Below, piece after piece: positions 30,121-38,830 of a stretch of 64,000 nt of DNA; position 1 is the first letter of the stretch; each line of letters begins with the position of its first letter. The DNA lies in the NCBI GenBank assembly GCA_947258795.1, contig CAMYJU010000001.1, positions 1 through 64,000 on the forward strand. The letters are read 5' to 3'. The DNA is from an uncultured Gammaproteobacteria bacterium. Lineage in GTDB: Bacteria; Pseudomonadota; Gammaproteobacteria; DRJJ01. Made by a program: the position numbers and the translations under genes. The notes beneath the pieces are model-generated. The model saw only the letters and a list, made by a program, of their open reading frames with translations. It ran no database searches and was not told the origin of the DNA.

Positions 30121-31152
30121 ATGCAAGCCCAACTGACAGAACTGGCGGCGCTGGTTGATGGTCGGCTTGTCGGAGAAGACTGCGCAATAAACAAGGTGAA
30201 TACCCTGCAGGATGCCGAGCCGGGTTCGATCAGTTTTCTTTCTAACTACAAATACAAGAAATTTCTGTCAGATACCCGAGCCTCTGCAGTAATCATCGAC
30301 AGCTCTGTTATCGATGACTGTCCAGTAGCCAGTATCGTTGTCGATAATCCTTATCTGGCCTTCGCCAGAATTTCAGCTTTTCTTAATCCAGGCCCTGAAA
30401 TAGAACCGGGCATACATCCTTCGGCTGTAATTGATCCTGTGGCTGAAGTGGATGCTAGCGCCTGGGTGGGTCCGGGTGCAGTCATCGAAAAACACGCTGT
30501 CATTAGGCCGGGTTGCGTGATCGGACCTGGTAGCGTTGTGCAGCGACATGCGCATGTCGGTGAGCGGACGCATCTGGTTGCCAATGTGGTACTGTGCCAC
30601 CATGTCGAGATCGGATCGGATTGTTTGCTGCATCCTGGTGTGGTCATTGGCTCAGACGGGTTTGGTATCGCCAATGACAGGGGTTCATGGGTAAAGGTGC
30701 CACAGCTCGGTACGGTCGTGATCGGGGATAATGTCGAGATCGGCTCGAACACCACGATAGACCGTGGCGCATTGGGAAACACGGTTCTGGGGAATGGCGT
30801 CAAACTGGATAACCAGATACAAGTTGCACATAATGTGACTATCGGGGCGCATACCGCGATAGCAGCATGCACGGGCATATCGGGCAGTACCCGAATTGGA
30901 GAACATTGCGCGATTGGCGGCGCAGTCGGTATAGTGGGTCACCTGGATATTGCTGACCATGTTCAGTTGACGGCTATGAGTCTGGTGACCAAAAGCATCA
31001 ACAAGCCTGGACTCTATTCTTCCGGTATGTCGGCTATGCCAAACAGTAACTGGAATAAAAATTATGTCAGATACCGCAAGCTGGATGAGATGAGCAATCG
31101 AATTCGAGATCTGGAAAAACAGATCAGACAACTGGTGGAATCAAGTGAGTAG
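30121..31152 (+). CDS. lpxD: UDP-3-O-acylglucosamine N-acyltransferase LpxD
   Basis: A 343-residue trimeric left-handed beta-helix acyltransferase, the third step of lipid A synthesis, N-acylating UDP-3-O-acyl-glucosamine from acyl-ACP. The N-terminal uridine-binding domain (GSISFLSNYKYKKFL) precedes hexapeptide repeats over about 105-310. The catalytic His region is LDNQIQVAHNVTIG. A C-terminal helix (RIRDLEKQIRQLVESS) completes the ACP-binding end. It is followed after 3 bases by fabZ. Confidence 0.96.
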   Translation: MQAQLTELAALVDGRLVGEDCAINKVNTLQDAEPGSISFLSNYKYKKFLSDTRASAVIIDSSVIDDCPVASIVVDNPYLAFARISAFLNPGPEIEPGIHPSAVIDPVAEVDASAWVGPGAVIEKHAVIRPGCVIGPGSVVQRHAHVGERTHLVANVVLCHHVEIGSDCLLHPGVVIGSDGFGIANDRGSWVKVPQLGTVVIGDNVEIGSNTTIDRGALGNTVLGNGVKLDNQIQVAHNVTIGAHTAIAACTGISGSTRIGEHCAIGGAVGIVGHLDIADHVQLTAMSLVTKSINKPGLYSSGMSAMPNSNWNKNYVRYRKLDEMSNRIRDLEKQIRQLVESSE

Positions 31153-31155
31153 TTT

Positions 31156-31599
31156 ATGAGTGACACTGATATCAATGAGATAATGAAGCTGTTGCCACAC
31201 AGGTATCCTTTCCTGCTGGTGGATAAAATATTGGAAATGGACCAGGGCAAGTCGCTTATTGCGGTCAAGAATGTCACAATCAATGAACCATTTTTCCAGG
31301 GGCATTTCCCGCATCGACCCGTCATGCCGGCTGTGCTGATGCTCGAGGCGCTGGCACAGACCAGTGGCTTGCTGGCCTACAAGACCGGAGAGTTAAGGCC
31401 AAAGGAAGAATCCATCTATTATTTTGCCGGTATCGACAAGGCGCGTTTCAAGCGCCCGGTAGGGCCGGGTGATCAGCTAATACTCAAGGTTGATCTGGTT
31501 AAGAGAAAAAGGAACATCTGGGTGTTTAACGGGGTGGCATCTGTGGATGGTGAGGTTGCCGCTTCAGCCGAACTGATGTGTGCTGAGCAAGAAATCTGA
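31156..31599 (+). CDS. fabZ: 3-hydroxyacyl-ACP dehydratase FabZ
   Basis: A 147-residue hot-dog-fold dehydratase of fatty-acid elongation. The catalytic His lies in [20 protein letters not shown] and the catalytic Glu in the same helix (MLEALAQ). [11 protein letters not shown] is the conserved N-terminus. It competes with LpxA/LpxD for 3-hydroxyacyl-ACP, and the lpxD-fabZ-lpxA order is standard. It is 3 bases after lpxD and 3 bases before lpxA. Confidence 0.97.
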   Translation: MSDTDINEIMKLLPHRYPFLLVDKILEMDQGKSLIAVKNVTINEPFFQGHFPHRPVMPAVLMLEALAQTSGLLAYKTGELRPKEESIYYFAGIDKARFKRPVGPGDQLILKVDLVKRKRNIWVFNGVASVDGEVAASAELMCAEQEI

Positions 31600-31602
31600 C
31601 AC

Positions 31603-32373
31603 GTGATTCATAAGCTGGCAATCGTTGACGACAAGGCAAGTCTGGCTGATGATGTCGAGGTCGGCCCATACAGTATCATCGGTGAAAATGTAAGCATAGG
31701 CGCCGGCTCGGTAATCGGACCCCATGTAGTGATAAAGGGGCCAACCGAAATAGGTAAAAACAACAAGATATACCAGTTCAGTTCCATAGGTGGAGACCCT
31801 CAGGACAAGAAGTATGCGGGAGAGGAAACCCTGCTGACCATCGGCGATAACAATGTTATCCGTGAGAGTTGTACGATCAGTCGAGGCACAATCCAGGGAG
31901 GGGGAGTCACCCGTCTCGGGAGCGATAACTGGATTATGGCATATGTGCACATCGCACACGATTGCCTGGTAGGTGACAATACCATTTTTGCCAATGCCGC
32001 TACGCTCGCCGGTCATGTGACCATCGAGGATTACGCGATACTCGGTGGATTTAGCAATATCCATCAATTCTGCCGAGTTGGCGCGCACAGTTTCCTGGCC
32101 ATGTCATCTATCGTGGCGATGGATGTGCCGCCTTACGTGATGGCGGCGGGCCACAATGCCGAGCCCTATGGCATCAATACGGAAGGCCTGAAAAGACGTG
32201 GTTTTAGTAAGGAGGCCATACAGGCAATTCGCAGAGCCTACAAGATACTCTACAAATCCGGTATGAAGCTTACTGATGCAATCAATGAGATATCGAAAAT
32301 GGCGAAAACGCATCCCGAGCTCGAGATGTTGACGGAATTTCTGGGCAACAGTGAGCGCGGGGTTATCCGTTAG
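31603..32373 (+). CDS. lpxA: UDP-N-acetylglucosamine acyltransferase LpxA
   Basis: A 256-residue trimeric beta-helix enzyme for the first step of lipid A synthesis. It starts at GTG ([20 protein letters not shown]). Hexapeptide repeats run to about residue 190. The catalytic His is in [13 protein letters not shown], and [19 protein letters not shown] is the family signature before the C-terminal helices. In most gammaproteobacteria the next gene is lpxB; here rnhB follows within about 30 bases, so lpxB must be elsewhere. Confidence 0.96.
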   Translation: MIHKLAIVDDKASLADDVEVGPYSIIGENVSIGAGSVIGPHVVIKGPTEIGKNNKIYQFSSIGGDPQDKKYAGEETLLTIGDNNVIRESCTISRGTIQGGGVTRLGSDNWIMAYVHIAHDCLVGDNTIFANAATLAGHVTIEDYAILGGFSNIHQFCRVGAHSFLAMSSIVAMDVPPYVMAAGHNAEPYGINTEGLKRRGFSKEAIQAIRRAYKILYKSGMKLTDAINEISKMAKTHPELEMLTEFLGNSERGVIR

Positions 32374-32404
32374 TATTGTAAGCTGCAGGGCAAGTCGTTT
32401 AGTT

Positions 32405-33013
32405 GTGTATTACACCAAAGATCAAATCAGAACGTTTATAGACCAACAGCAAGGCAGTTATGCTGGTGTGGATGAGGCCGGGCGCGGGCCGCTGGCCGGT
32501 CCGGTTGTTGCGGCTGCCGTCATACTTGATCCTGAATACCGGATTCAGGGTCTGGCCGACTCCAAAAAACTCACCGAGAAAAAACGTATTCACCTCGAAA
32601 ATGAAATCAGGCAGCACGCTACGGCATGGGCAATTGGTCGGGCCGACGTTGAAGAAATAGACAGTCTGAATATTTTACGAGCCAGCATGCTGGCCATGAG
32701 TCGCGCCTTGACTGCGCTTGAGTGTGCTCCTGATTTCGTTCTTGTTGATGGGAACAAGGTTCCGGAATGTAATTGTTCTGTCTACCCGGTTATAAAAGGG
32801 GATCAGTTGGTTGATGCCATCAGCGCGGCATCAATACTGGCCAAACAGGAACGTGACAGGGAGCTTTGCAGCCTGCATGAGCGATATCCCGAATACGGTT
32901 TTGCAAAACACAAGGGGTATCCAACGCGCATGCACATGGAGGCATTGGATAAATATGGTGTATCTCCAGTGCACAGATTGTCATTCGCCCCGGTCAGACG
33001 GGCGCAAAAGTAA
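32405..33013 (+). CDS. rnhB: Ribonuclease HII
   Basis: A 202-residue endonuclease that cuts at ribonucleotides in DNA and degrades RNA-DNA hybrids. The DEXGRGP motif is [21 protein letters not shown], with [10 protein letters not shown], a catalytic Asp in VLVDGNKVP, and [20 protein letters not shown]. The frame extends upstream to a GTG at 32351 inside lpxA. I prefer the GTG at 32405, which gives the usual family length; confidence in the exact start is moderate. The typical downstream neighbour dnaE is displaced by about 28.6 kb of inserted DNA. Confidence 0.94.
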   Translation: MYYTKDQIRTFIDQQQGSYAGVDEAGRGPLAGPVVAAAVILDPEYRIQGLADSKKLTEKKRIHLENEIRQHATAWAIGRADVEEIDSLNILRASMLAMSRALTALECAPDFVLVDGNKVPECNCSVYPVIKGDQLVDAISAASILAKQERDRELCSLHERYPEYGFAKHKGYPTRMHMEALDKYGVSPVHRLSFAPVRRAQK

Positions 33014-33033
33014 TTATCGGTCAGCCAGGTCAT

Positions 33034-33270
33034 TTATTGGCTTGAGGCACATCTGTGCATCGCGCCAGCATGCAGGCCAAGCTCTTTACGTAATATCTTG
33101 ATCGAGCCGGGAGCCTTGATGGCCAGCTTTACTGTGCCTGCTTCCTTGTATTTTACCGATATACTGATGGGTCCCTGGGAGAACAGTTCTTTCACTGTCA
33201 TGTCAGGGTTAACTTGATCGTCGGGGAAAATCAGTACAGACTCACCAGACTTCCTGTCCAGTATCAACAT
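33034..33270 (-). CDS. CsrA-family RNA-binding protein, RsmN/RsmF-like architecture
   Basis: A 78-residue post-transcriptional regulator. The N-terminus MLILDRKSGESVLIF matches CsrA strands 1-2, TVKLAIKAP strand 4 and SIKILRKEL strand 5, with Arg61 at the place of the RNA-binding Arg44 of CsrA. Unlike canonical CsrA (about 61 residues), about 15 residues containing a likely short helix (TVKELF) are inserted after strand 2. That is the arrangement of Pseudomonas RsmN/RsmF. It is transcribed away from the T6SS genes and converges on rnhB. Its ribosome site (AAAAGGAG, 6 bases before ATG) lies in a GGA-loop hairpin, suggesting autoregulation. The RNA target proposal is inference; family membership is well supported. 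Confidence 0.85.
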   Translation of the reverse strand: MLILDRKSGESVLIFPDDQVNPDMTVKELFSQGPISISVKYKEAGTVKLAIKAPGSIKILRKELGLHAGAMHRCASSQ

Positions 33271-33271
33271 G

Positions 33272-33286
33272 CGAAACTCCTTTTCG
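33272..33286 (-). promoter_or_regulatory. GGA-loop hairpin over the csrA-like gene's own ribosome site
   Basis: On the minus strand CGAAA-AGGAG-TTTCG forms a perfect 5 bp stem with the Shine-Dalgarno AGGAG as the loop, ending one base before the ATG. GGA exposed in a short hairpin loop over a ribosome site is the classical CsrA-binding arrangement. Confidence 0.6.
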
Positions 33287-33299
33287 TTTTATGTATGAC

Positions 33300-33346
33300 T
33301 TATGCTATCAGCATACAACACAGTTATGCCGTATACAAGTTATGCC
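33300..33346. repeat. Three TTATGC repeats and a palindrome upstream of the csrA-like gene
   Basis: TTATGC occurs at 33300, 33324 and 33340. The last two are part of an exact GTTATGCC repeat with 16-base period; the first is part of the palindrome TATGCT-ATC-AGCATA (33301-33315). They lie 30-76 bases upstream of the csrA-like start, where an operator would be expected. No transcription factor can be named. Confidence 0.35.
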
Positions 33347-33684
33347 TTTATTGTCACACAGGCGTATCGCTGCATAAAGCGATTAATGGGCCTTGATGGT
33401 TTCAGGGCTTTGGTTAATGGCCCGGATGATGCGACCTGCAGATGTAGATCGAATGCGCTCCGGTAGTGACTCATACCACAAGATGAAATATAACGCCGGA
33501 TAACTCAGATTTTTTTAGTATTACCTATATGCAGAGCTTGTCTGGTGCAGATCCTGATATGTGTCTACTCGTCGTATGCAATACTGTATTTTGTTGTACT
33601 GTACGCTCTAAGCTGCTGATAGTCATATAAGTTCATATACCTTATATATGCCCCGTATTGCAATGTTCGTATTCCGTATAATAC

Positions 33685-33712
33685 TTGTCACATGTTGAAT
33701 GTTTTGTATAAT
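33685..33712 (+). promoter_or_regulatory. Probable sigma-70 promoter of the T6SS operon
   Basis: TTGTCA (33685-33690, five of six matches), a 16-base spacer and a perfect TATAAT (33707-33712). Transcription would start near 33719, giving tssA a leader of about 185 bases. That leader holds four visible hairpins: CGGG/CCCG (33743-33758), TGAAAC/GTTTCA (33776-33795) and the two GGA-loop hairpins listed next. The rest of the 634-base csrA-tssA gap (33347-33684) is AT-rich, with nothing else I can name. Confidence 0.6.
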
Positions 33713-33816
33713 CGACATCAGGCATCAAGAAAATATTGCAATCGGGCTGGCAAACCCGTAAGTTTTATGCCATTATGAAACTGCAGGCGGTTTCAGGTTA
33801 GGAATAAAATCGCTGA

Positions 33817-33831
33817 ACAAAAGGAATTTGT
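33817..33831 (+). promoter_or_regulatory. GGA-loop hairpin in the tssA leader
   Basis: ACAAA-AGGAA-TTTGT: a perfect 5 bp stem with GGA in the pentaloop, 74 bases before the tssA start codon. It has the same geometry as the hairpin over the csrA-like gene's own start, and is a candidate upstream CsrA-family binding site. Confidence 0.5.
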
Positions 33832-33887
33832 AGCTGTATCGGGAAAGCACATGAACGTGCAATGACGATACGGTAGCGGCAAGACAA

Positions 33888-33899
33888 CACAAGGATGTG
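33888..33899 (+). promoter_or_regulatory. CsrA-type hairpin over the tssA ribosome site
   Basis: CACA-AGGA-TGTG: a perfect 4 bp stem with AGGA as tetraloop, which is also the Shine-Dalgarno of tssA. ACAAGGATGT (33889-33898) matches ten consecutive positions of the CsrA consensus RUACARGGAUGU. Binding here would block ribosome access to tssA. Confidence 0.65.
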
Positions 33900-33904
33900 A
33901 GATC

Positions 33905-35008
33905 ATGAATAAGGCTGTACGCCTGGACATAGAAGCTTTGTTGGCTCCAATCGATACGGAGTTCCCAACAGGCAGTGACCTCAGAGAAGATAACTCCCCC
34001 ACATCTGACTACCGGGTATTGCGTGATGCGCGTACGCTTGCGCGCAATAATGAGCGTAGTGCGCTGGCTAATGGTGAAAACTATTTCATTAATGCACATG
34101 ACTGGGAGCCGATACTGGAGCTGGCTCCGGCAATCATTCAGGGCAAAAGCAAGGATATTGAAGTAGCCACATGGCTGATAGAAGCCCTGACGCGGGTGCA
34201 TGGTTTTCATGGGCTTGGCTCGGGTTTCAGTTTAATGCGCCAGTTAATCGAGCAGTATGGATCAGGTCTCCACCCGTTGCCGGATGAAGACGGTATAGCT
34301 TCGCAGCTTACCTCGCTGATAGGCCTGAATGGATTTGGTGGTGAAGGGACACTTATTGCCCCTATACGATCCGTTTATCTGACTGGCGATGATGGCACTT
34401 CGGTAGGGCCATTTGCTGCCTGGCAATGTGAGCAGGCGTTTGAACTCGAGAGGCTATCTGATCCGGCAAAACGAGAAGCCCGGATAGCGCAGGGTGCAGT
34501 TTCCAGACCGGACATAGACCAGGCTGTAAGTGAAACACCGGACAAATTTTTTCAGAATGTCTATGATCAGCTGAATAACGCCATAGCGGAATACAGCACA
34601 TTTCAGGAAGTTCTCAACGAATATTGCAAGGATGACCCGCAACCGACATCCAAGATTATGGAAAACCTGGAGGGCTGTCTGCAAACAATCCATTACATTG
34701 CGGCAGATAAAATCCGGATCGAAGATGAAGATGAAGTGCAGGAGGACACAGGGAAGTCGTCCGGCAAGCGGAACAAGCTGGAAAACAAGTTTTCAATCGA
34801 TACACGGGAAGCGGCACTTAGTGCATTAAGGGATGTCTCGGCATACTTTCGCAGAACCGAACCTCACTCACCTATTTCCTATGCGATTGAACAAGCGGTT
34901 TACTGGAGTCAGCTTCCACTGCCTGCGCTGATCCAGGAACTGATTCCGGACGAGAATGCTCGTAGTAAATATCAAAACCTAACCGGGATCCGTAATGTCG
35001 GAGACTAA
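33905..35008 (+). CDS. tssA: T6SS protein TssA (ImpA N-terminal family)
   Basis: A 367-residue cytoplasmic T6SS protein that caps and primes sheath/tube assembly at the baseplate. The N-terminal ImpA_N domain is evident (about 8-130): [34 protein letters not shown] and [20 protein letters not shown]. The C-terminal part carries a charged linker ([19 protein letters not shown], about 278-297) followed by a conserved helical end ([31 protein letters not shown]). It is the first gene of tssA-B-C and has a strong ribosome site inside a CsrA-type hairpin, so its translation is probably the control point. Confidence 0.93.
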   Translation: MNKAVRLDIEALLAPIDTEFPTGSDLREDNSPTSDYRVLRDARTLARNNERSALANGENYFINAHDWEPILELAPAIIQGKSKDIEVATWLIEALTRVHGFHGLGSGFSLMRQLIEQYGSGLHPLPDEDGIASQLTSLIGLNGFGGEGTLIAPIRSVYLTGDDGTSVGPFAAWQCEQAFELERLSDPAKREARIAQGAVSRPDIDQAVSETPDKFFQNVYDQLNNAIAEYSTFQEVLNEYCKDDPQPTSKIMENLEGCLQTIHYIAADKIRIEDEDEVQEDTGKSSGKRNKLENKFSIDTREAALSALRDVSAYFRRTEPHSPISYAIEQAVYWSQLPLPALIQELIPDENARSKYQNLTGIRNVGD

Positions 35009-35058
35009 AAGCAGGGTCTAATCACTTAAACGATAGTCAAAAGAAGGAGTCAGTAGAT

Positions 35059-35562
35059 ATGGAAAGCATACATGATAAACTGAGACGAGTGCGCAAGCCT
35101 CGTGTACATATCAGTTATGAAGTGGAAACAGAAGGAGCTGTTGCGCAGAAAGAACTCCCGTTTGTAGTAGGTGTGATGGGTGATTTTTCCGGTGACCCGA
35201 CTTCCCCGCTGAAATCACTGAAGGACCGTCGCTTTGTTCAGATCGATCGCGACAACTTCAACAGTGTTCTGGCCAGTATGACCCCTGGCGTAAACATGAA
35301 AGTGAGGAATATCCTTCAGGATGATGATAGTGAGTTTGCGGTTAACCTCAAATTCGAAACCATGGATGATTTTGAGCCAGCTGCAATCGTTAACCAGGTG
35401 GAGCCGCTTAAGAAGTTGATGGAAACGCGGAACAAACTTCGTGATCTGTCAACCAAGGCGGACCGCTCGGAAGACCTGGAAGATATCATCGAGAAAGTTT
35501 TAAACAACAAGACCGATCTGGATGAACTGGCAGAAGCGGTTGGCGCAGAGCAAGGAGAATAA
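35059..35562 (+). CDS. tssB: T6SS contractile sheath small subunit TssB (VipA/ImpB)
   Basis: A 167-residue protein that co-assembles with TssC into the contractile sheath. Family motifs are [31 protein letters not shown] and [18 protein letters not shown] conserved hydrophobic helix near the C-terminus ([19 protein letters not shown]) interacts with TssC/ClpV in characterised systems. The length is typical. It has an AAGGAG ribosome site, lies 50 bases after tssA and ends two bases before tssC. Confidence 0.96.
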   Translation: MESIHDKLRRVRKPRVHISYEVETEGAVAQKELPFVVGVMGDFSGDPTSPLKSLKDRRFVQIDRDNFNSVLASMTPGVNMKVRNILQDDDSEFAVNLKFETMDDFEPAAIVNQVEPLKKLMETRNKLRDLSTKADRSEDLEDIIEKVLNNKTDLDELAEAVGAEQGE

Positions 35563-35564
35563 TC

Positions 35565-37040
35565 GTGAGTGACGCACTAGAAACCAATACCGAGGCGGCC
35601 GGTGAAGCACAGGCTATATCCCTGCTTGATCAGGCCGTTGTTGCAACCAAACAAACCGAAGCGGACGAAGCGCAGGAATTACTTAAAACACTGACCGAGC
35701 AGGCGCTGAATGGAACAGTTACGTGGAACAAGAATATTACTGTAACCTTTCGCAAGGCCATTGATTCTATTGACACGCTTATCAGTAAACAATTGCGTGA
35801 GATCATGCACAATGAGGATTTTCAGAAGCTGGAAGGCAGCTGGCGTGGACTGCATTATCTGGTATCAAATACTGAAACCAGTACCACACTGCGCCTGAAG
35901 ATGATGAATGTCAGCAAGAAGGAAGCAGCCAAGGATCTTTCCAAGGCAGTAGAGTTTGATCAGAGCCAGATTTTCAAGAAAATCTATGAAGGTGAATTCG
36001 GATCACCGGGTGGAGAACCTTATGGTGCGATGATCGGTGATTATGAATTTACCAGTCATCCTGACGACATCGAGCTGCTCAGCAACATGTCGAATGTCGC
36101 TGCGGCAGCATTTTGCCCGTTTATGGCGGCCTCTGACCCAAGCCTGTTCGGGTTTGATGATTGGACAGAACTGTCAAAGCCGCGCGATCTGGCCAAGATA
36201 TTCGATTCGGCAGAATACGTGAAATGGCGTTCATTCCGGGATTCAGAGGATTCCCGTTTCGTTGCCCTGACCATGCCGCGTGTACTGTCACGTCTACCCT
36301 ATGGTAAGGAAACCAGTCCGATTGAGGAATTCGACTACGAGGAGATGGACGACAGCCGTCAGCCTGAGGGCCAGGATTATTGCTGGTCCAATGCTGCATA
36401 CGTGCTGGGCGCCAGGTTGACCAACGCGTTTGCGCAGTTCGGCTGGTGTACGGCGATCCGTGGTGCAGAAGGAGGCGGCCGGGTAGATGATCTGCCGGTA
36501 CACCTTACCACTTCGGATAATGGTGATATCGATATGCGTTGCCCTACCGAGGTGGCTATTACTGATCGTCGTGAAGCGGAACTGAGTGGGCTTGGATTTA
36601 TGCCTTTGTCTCACTACAAGAATACAGATTATGCTGTTTTCTTCGGTGGTCAGACTACCCAGAAAGCGCAGAAATACGATACACCCGAGGCTACAGCCAA
36701 CGCAGCTATCTCTGCACGACTTCCCTATATTATGGCAACCTCGCGTATTGCGCACTACCTCAAGGTCATGGCGCGTGACAAGATTGGTAGTTTCATGGAA
36801 GCGCCAGACATGGAGCACTGGCTCAATCGCTGGATTAACAATTATGTTAACGCCAGTGAAGAGGGTGGCCAGGAAATGCGTGCTAAATACCCGTTGGCCG
36901 AAGCCAAAATACAGGTTACACCTGTTCCGGGTCAGCCTGGCTCTTACAATGCGGTAGCCTGGCTGCGCCCATGGCTGCAAATGGAAGAGTTGACTACCTC
37001 TCTGCGTATGGTTGCACGTATACCGGAGATCAGCAGCTGA
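35565..37040 (+). CDS. tssC: T6SS contractile sheath large subunit TssC (VipB/ImpC)
   Basis: A 491-residue sheath subunit, starting at GTG with AAGGAGAA upstream. Motifs are [71 protein letters not shown] and the C-terminal [11 protein letters not shown] and [18 protein letters not shown]. The length matches canonical TssC, and its pairing with tssB marks it as the main sheath protein. A second TssC-family gene follows after a strong stem-loop. Confidence 0.97.
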   Translation: MSDALETNTEAAGEAQAISLLDQAVVATKQTEADEAQELLKTLTEQALNGTVTWNKNITVTFRKAIDSIDTLISKQLREIMHNEDFQKLEGSWRGLHYLVSNTETSTTLRLKMMNVSKKEAAKDLSKAVEFDQSQIFKKIYEGEFGSPGGEPYGAMIGDYEFTSHPDDIELLSNMSNVAAAAFCPFMAASDPSLFGFDDWTELSKPRDLAKIFDSAEYVKWRSFRDSEDSRFVALTMPRVLSRLPYGKETSPIEEFDYEEMDDSRQPEGQDYCWSNAAYVLGARLTNAFAQFGWCTAIRGAEGGGRVDDLPVHLTTSDNGDIDMRCPTEVAITDRREAELSGLGFMPLSHYKNTDYAVFFGGQTTQKAQKYDTPEATANAAISARLPYIMATSRIAHYLKVMARDKIGSFMEAPDMEHWLNRWINNYVNASEEGGQEMRAKYPLAEAKIQVTPVPGQPGSYNAVAWLRPWLQMEELTTSLRMVARIPEISS

Positions 37041-37056
37041 CAGTAAAGTAAATGCG

Positions 37057-37114
37057 GGCGGATTTTTCCGGTTGATACAATTATCCGTGATATCAGAGAC
37101 CGGGAAAGTCCGCC
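37057..37114 (+). promoter_or_regulatory. Long stem-loop between tssC and the second tssC
   Basis: GGCGGA-TTTTT-CCGG (37057-37071) pairs along 15 positions with CCGG-GAAAG-TCCGCC (37100-37114), with 13 Watson-Crick and two G-U pairs in RNA. The 28-base loop can close further through TGATA/TATCA. No T-run follows, so it is not a classical terminator. It starts 17 bases after the tssC stop and may stabilise the tssABC message or limit read-through. The rest of the 241-base gap shows nothing clear. Confidence 0.6.
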
Positions 37115-37281
37115 AGTCATTCAGTTGTTAGTCAGCAGAAGGAGAGGAGTGACTAATTGAGATAAACAATACCACCGGATAATCGATAAAAGACTTGAAT
37201 ACAATACATCATGGAGGATGATCGTATATAGCCTTGCCAGACAAGTACCGCAAATACAGGGCCTATATATGACCAAGCAGT

Positions 37282-38829
37282 ATGCTGAATAACGAAACAA
37301 ATCAGGCGACAAAAGATGTGCAAAACCTGGGCGGCGTAATGTTTGAGAAGGGTGCGTCGCCTGCTGGAATACTGTCGCTGAAAAATGCGTTTTCTTCCAT
37401 GGTTGATGCCCTTGACGTCGAATCCATTACCAGGCACTGGCTAAAGCATGTTCTTGCTTCCAGTCCCAGAACAAAAGAACATACGAAAGCCTTGATCGAA
37501 AAGGCAATAACAGACATTGATAATCTGCTATCACAGCAGGTCGACGCTATCCTTCATCATAAATCATTCCAGAAAATCGAAGCTAGCTGGCGCAGTCTGC
37601 ATTATCTGGTAGATACAGAGGCGGAGTATGATGAAGAACTGACCGTCAAGATCAAGGTGCTTAATATTAGCTGGGAAGAACTTGCCAACGATGTTTCCCG
37701 TGCCATCGAGTTTGATCAGAGTCAGACGTTTCACAGGATCTATAGTGACGAGTTTGATATGCCAGGTGGTGAACCCTTCGGCGTGATGCTTGGAGATTAT
37801 GAGGTCTCACACAGGGCCAGACCTGGTGTATTCGTTAGTGATATAGAGGTCTTGAGCGATGTTTCCCAGATTGCAACAGCTGCATTATGTCCGTTTATAG
37901 TAAATGCAAGCCACAGGCTGTTCGGTCTGGATGAGTACCGTGAACTGGGTCAACATCCGGCCATTGGATCAATTTTTGATCAGAAAGAATACATCAAGTG
38001 GAGAAGTATGCGGCAACAGGAGGATATGCGTTTTATCGGTATAACACTCCCTAATATCCTGATGCGTGAGCCGTATCAATATGATGGCACGCGCGCAGAA
38101 GGGTTTATATATAAAGAAAGACTAAACAATACTGATAGTGATTTTCTTTGGGGTCATGCATGTTATGCGTTCGGCGGTGTGCTGATCAGGGCCTTTGCCA
38201 ACACAGGCTGGTTTGCCGATATTCGGGGTGGCGTGCACAGCTTTGGAGAAGGTGGTGCTGTGCGTAACCTGCTCTATGCGAGGCATGATCTGGATACAAA
38301 AGGTATTGCAGCAAGACCGGCAAGCAATGTGCAGATTCATGATTATCTTGAACGTGAACTGAGTGATACAGGGTTTATACCGCTATGCAGTTATCACAGT
38401 GCAGAACACAGTGTTTTCTTCAATAACAACTCCTTGCATGAGCCGCCACAGTACGACTCGGAAATCGCCACTGTGAATGCCAGGTTGTCCGCAATGATCC
38501 AGTACATGTTGTGCGTCTCCCGTTTCGGTCATTTCATCAAGGTTATGGCGAGAGACAAGATAGGTTCGTTTATTACGGCCAACGAATGCCAGCGTATGCT
38601 ACAGGACTGGCTGAACGGTTATACCACATCCAGTGAGGGTACCTCTGAGGAACTCAAGGCTCGCTATCCACTGGCGGCATGCAAGGTGGATGTCAAGGAG
38701 CTGGCCGGACGACCTGGTTATTTTACCTGTGTCGTTCATCTGCAACCCCATTTTCAACTTGATCAACTCGTCTCAAGCATACGCCTGGTAACAGAGCTTG
38801 CAGTGGGAACTAATACAGGAAGTAACTAA
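37282..38829 (+). CDS. Second TssC-family protein (ImpD-like, TssC2)
   Basis: A 515-residue paralogue of TssC. It keeps the family core: [69 protein letters not shown] and CVVHLQPHFQLDQLVSSIRLV. Its N-terminus is about 25 residues longer and clearly different, and many surface positions differ from tssC. Side-by-side TssC genes are known from imp-type clusters of Rhizobium and Agrobacterium (ImpC/ImpD). Its exact job is not established; a minor sheath component or cap is possible. No strong ribosome site is visible upstream of the ATG. Confidence 0.9.
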   Translation: MLNNETNQATKDVQNLGGVMFEKGASPAGILSLKNAFSSMVDALDVESITRHWLKHVLASSPRTKEHTKALIEKAITDIDNLLSQQVDAILHHKSFQKIEASWRSLHYLVDTEAEYDEELTVKIKVLNISWEELANDVSRAIEFDQSQTFHRIYSDEFDMPGGEPFGVMLGDYEVSHRARPGVFVSDIEVLSDVSQIATAALCPFIVNASHRLFGLDEYRELGQHPAIGSIFDQKEYIKWRSMRQQEDMRFIGITLPNILMREPYQYDGTRAEGFIYKERLNNTDSDFLWGHACYAFGGVLIRAFANTGWFADIRGGVHSFGEGGAVRNLLYARHDLDTKGIAARPASNVQIHDYLERELSDTGFIPLCSYHSAEHSVFFNNNSLHEPPQYDSEIATVNARLSAMIQYMLCVSRFGHFIKVMARDKIGSFITANECQRMLQDWLNGYTTSSEGTSEELKARYPLAACKVDVKELAGRPGYFTCVVHLQPHFQLDQLVSSIRLVTELAVGTNTGSN

Positions 38830-38830
38830 T

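Noticed and set aside
33739-33804. Possible cyclic di-GMP (GEMM-I) riboswitch before tssA, because of GGCAAACC
   Set aside because: The second diagnostic block (GACGCAAAGCC) and the receptor stem are absent; only a short CGGG/CCCG hairpin remains.
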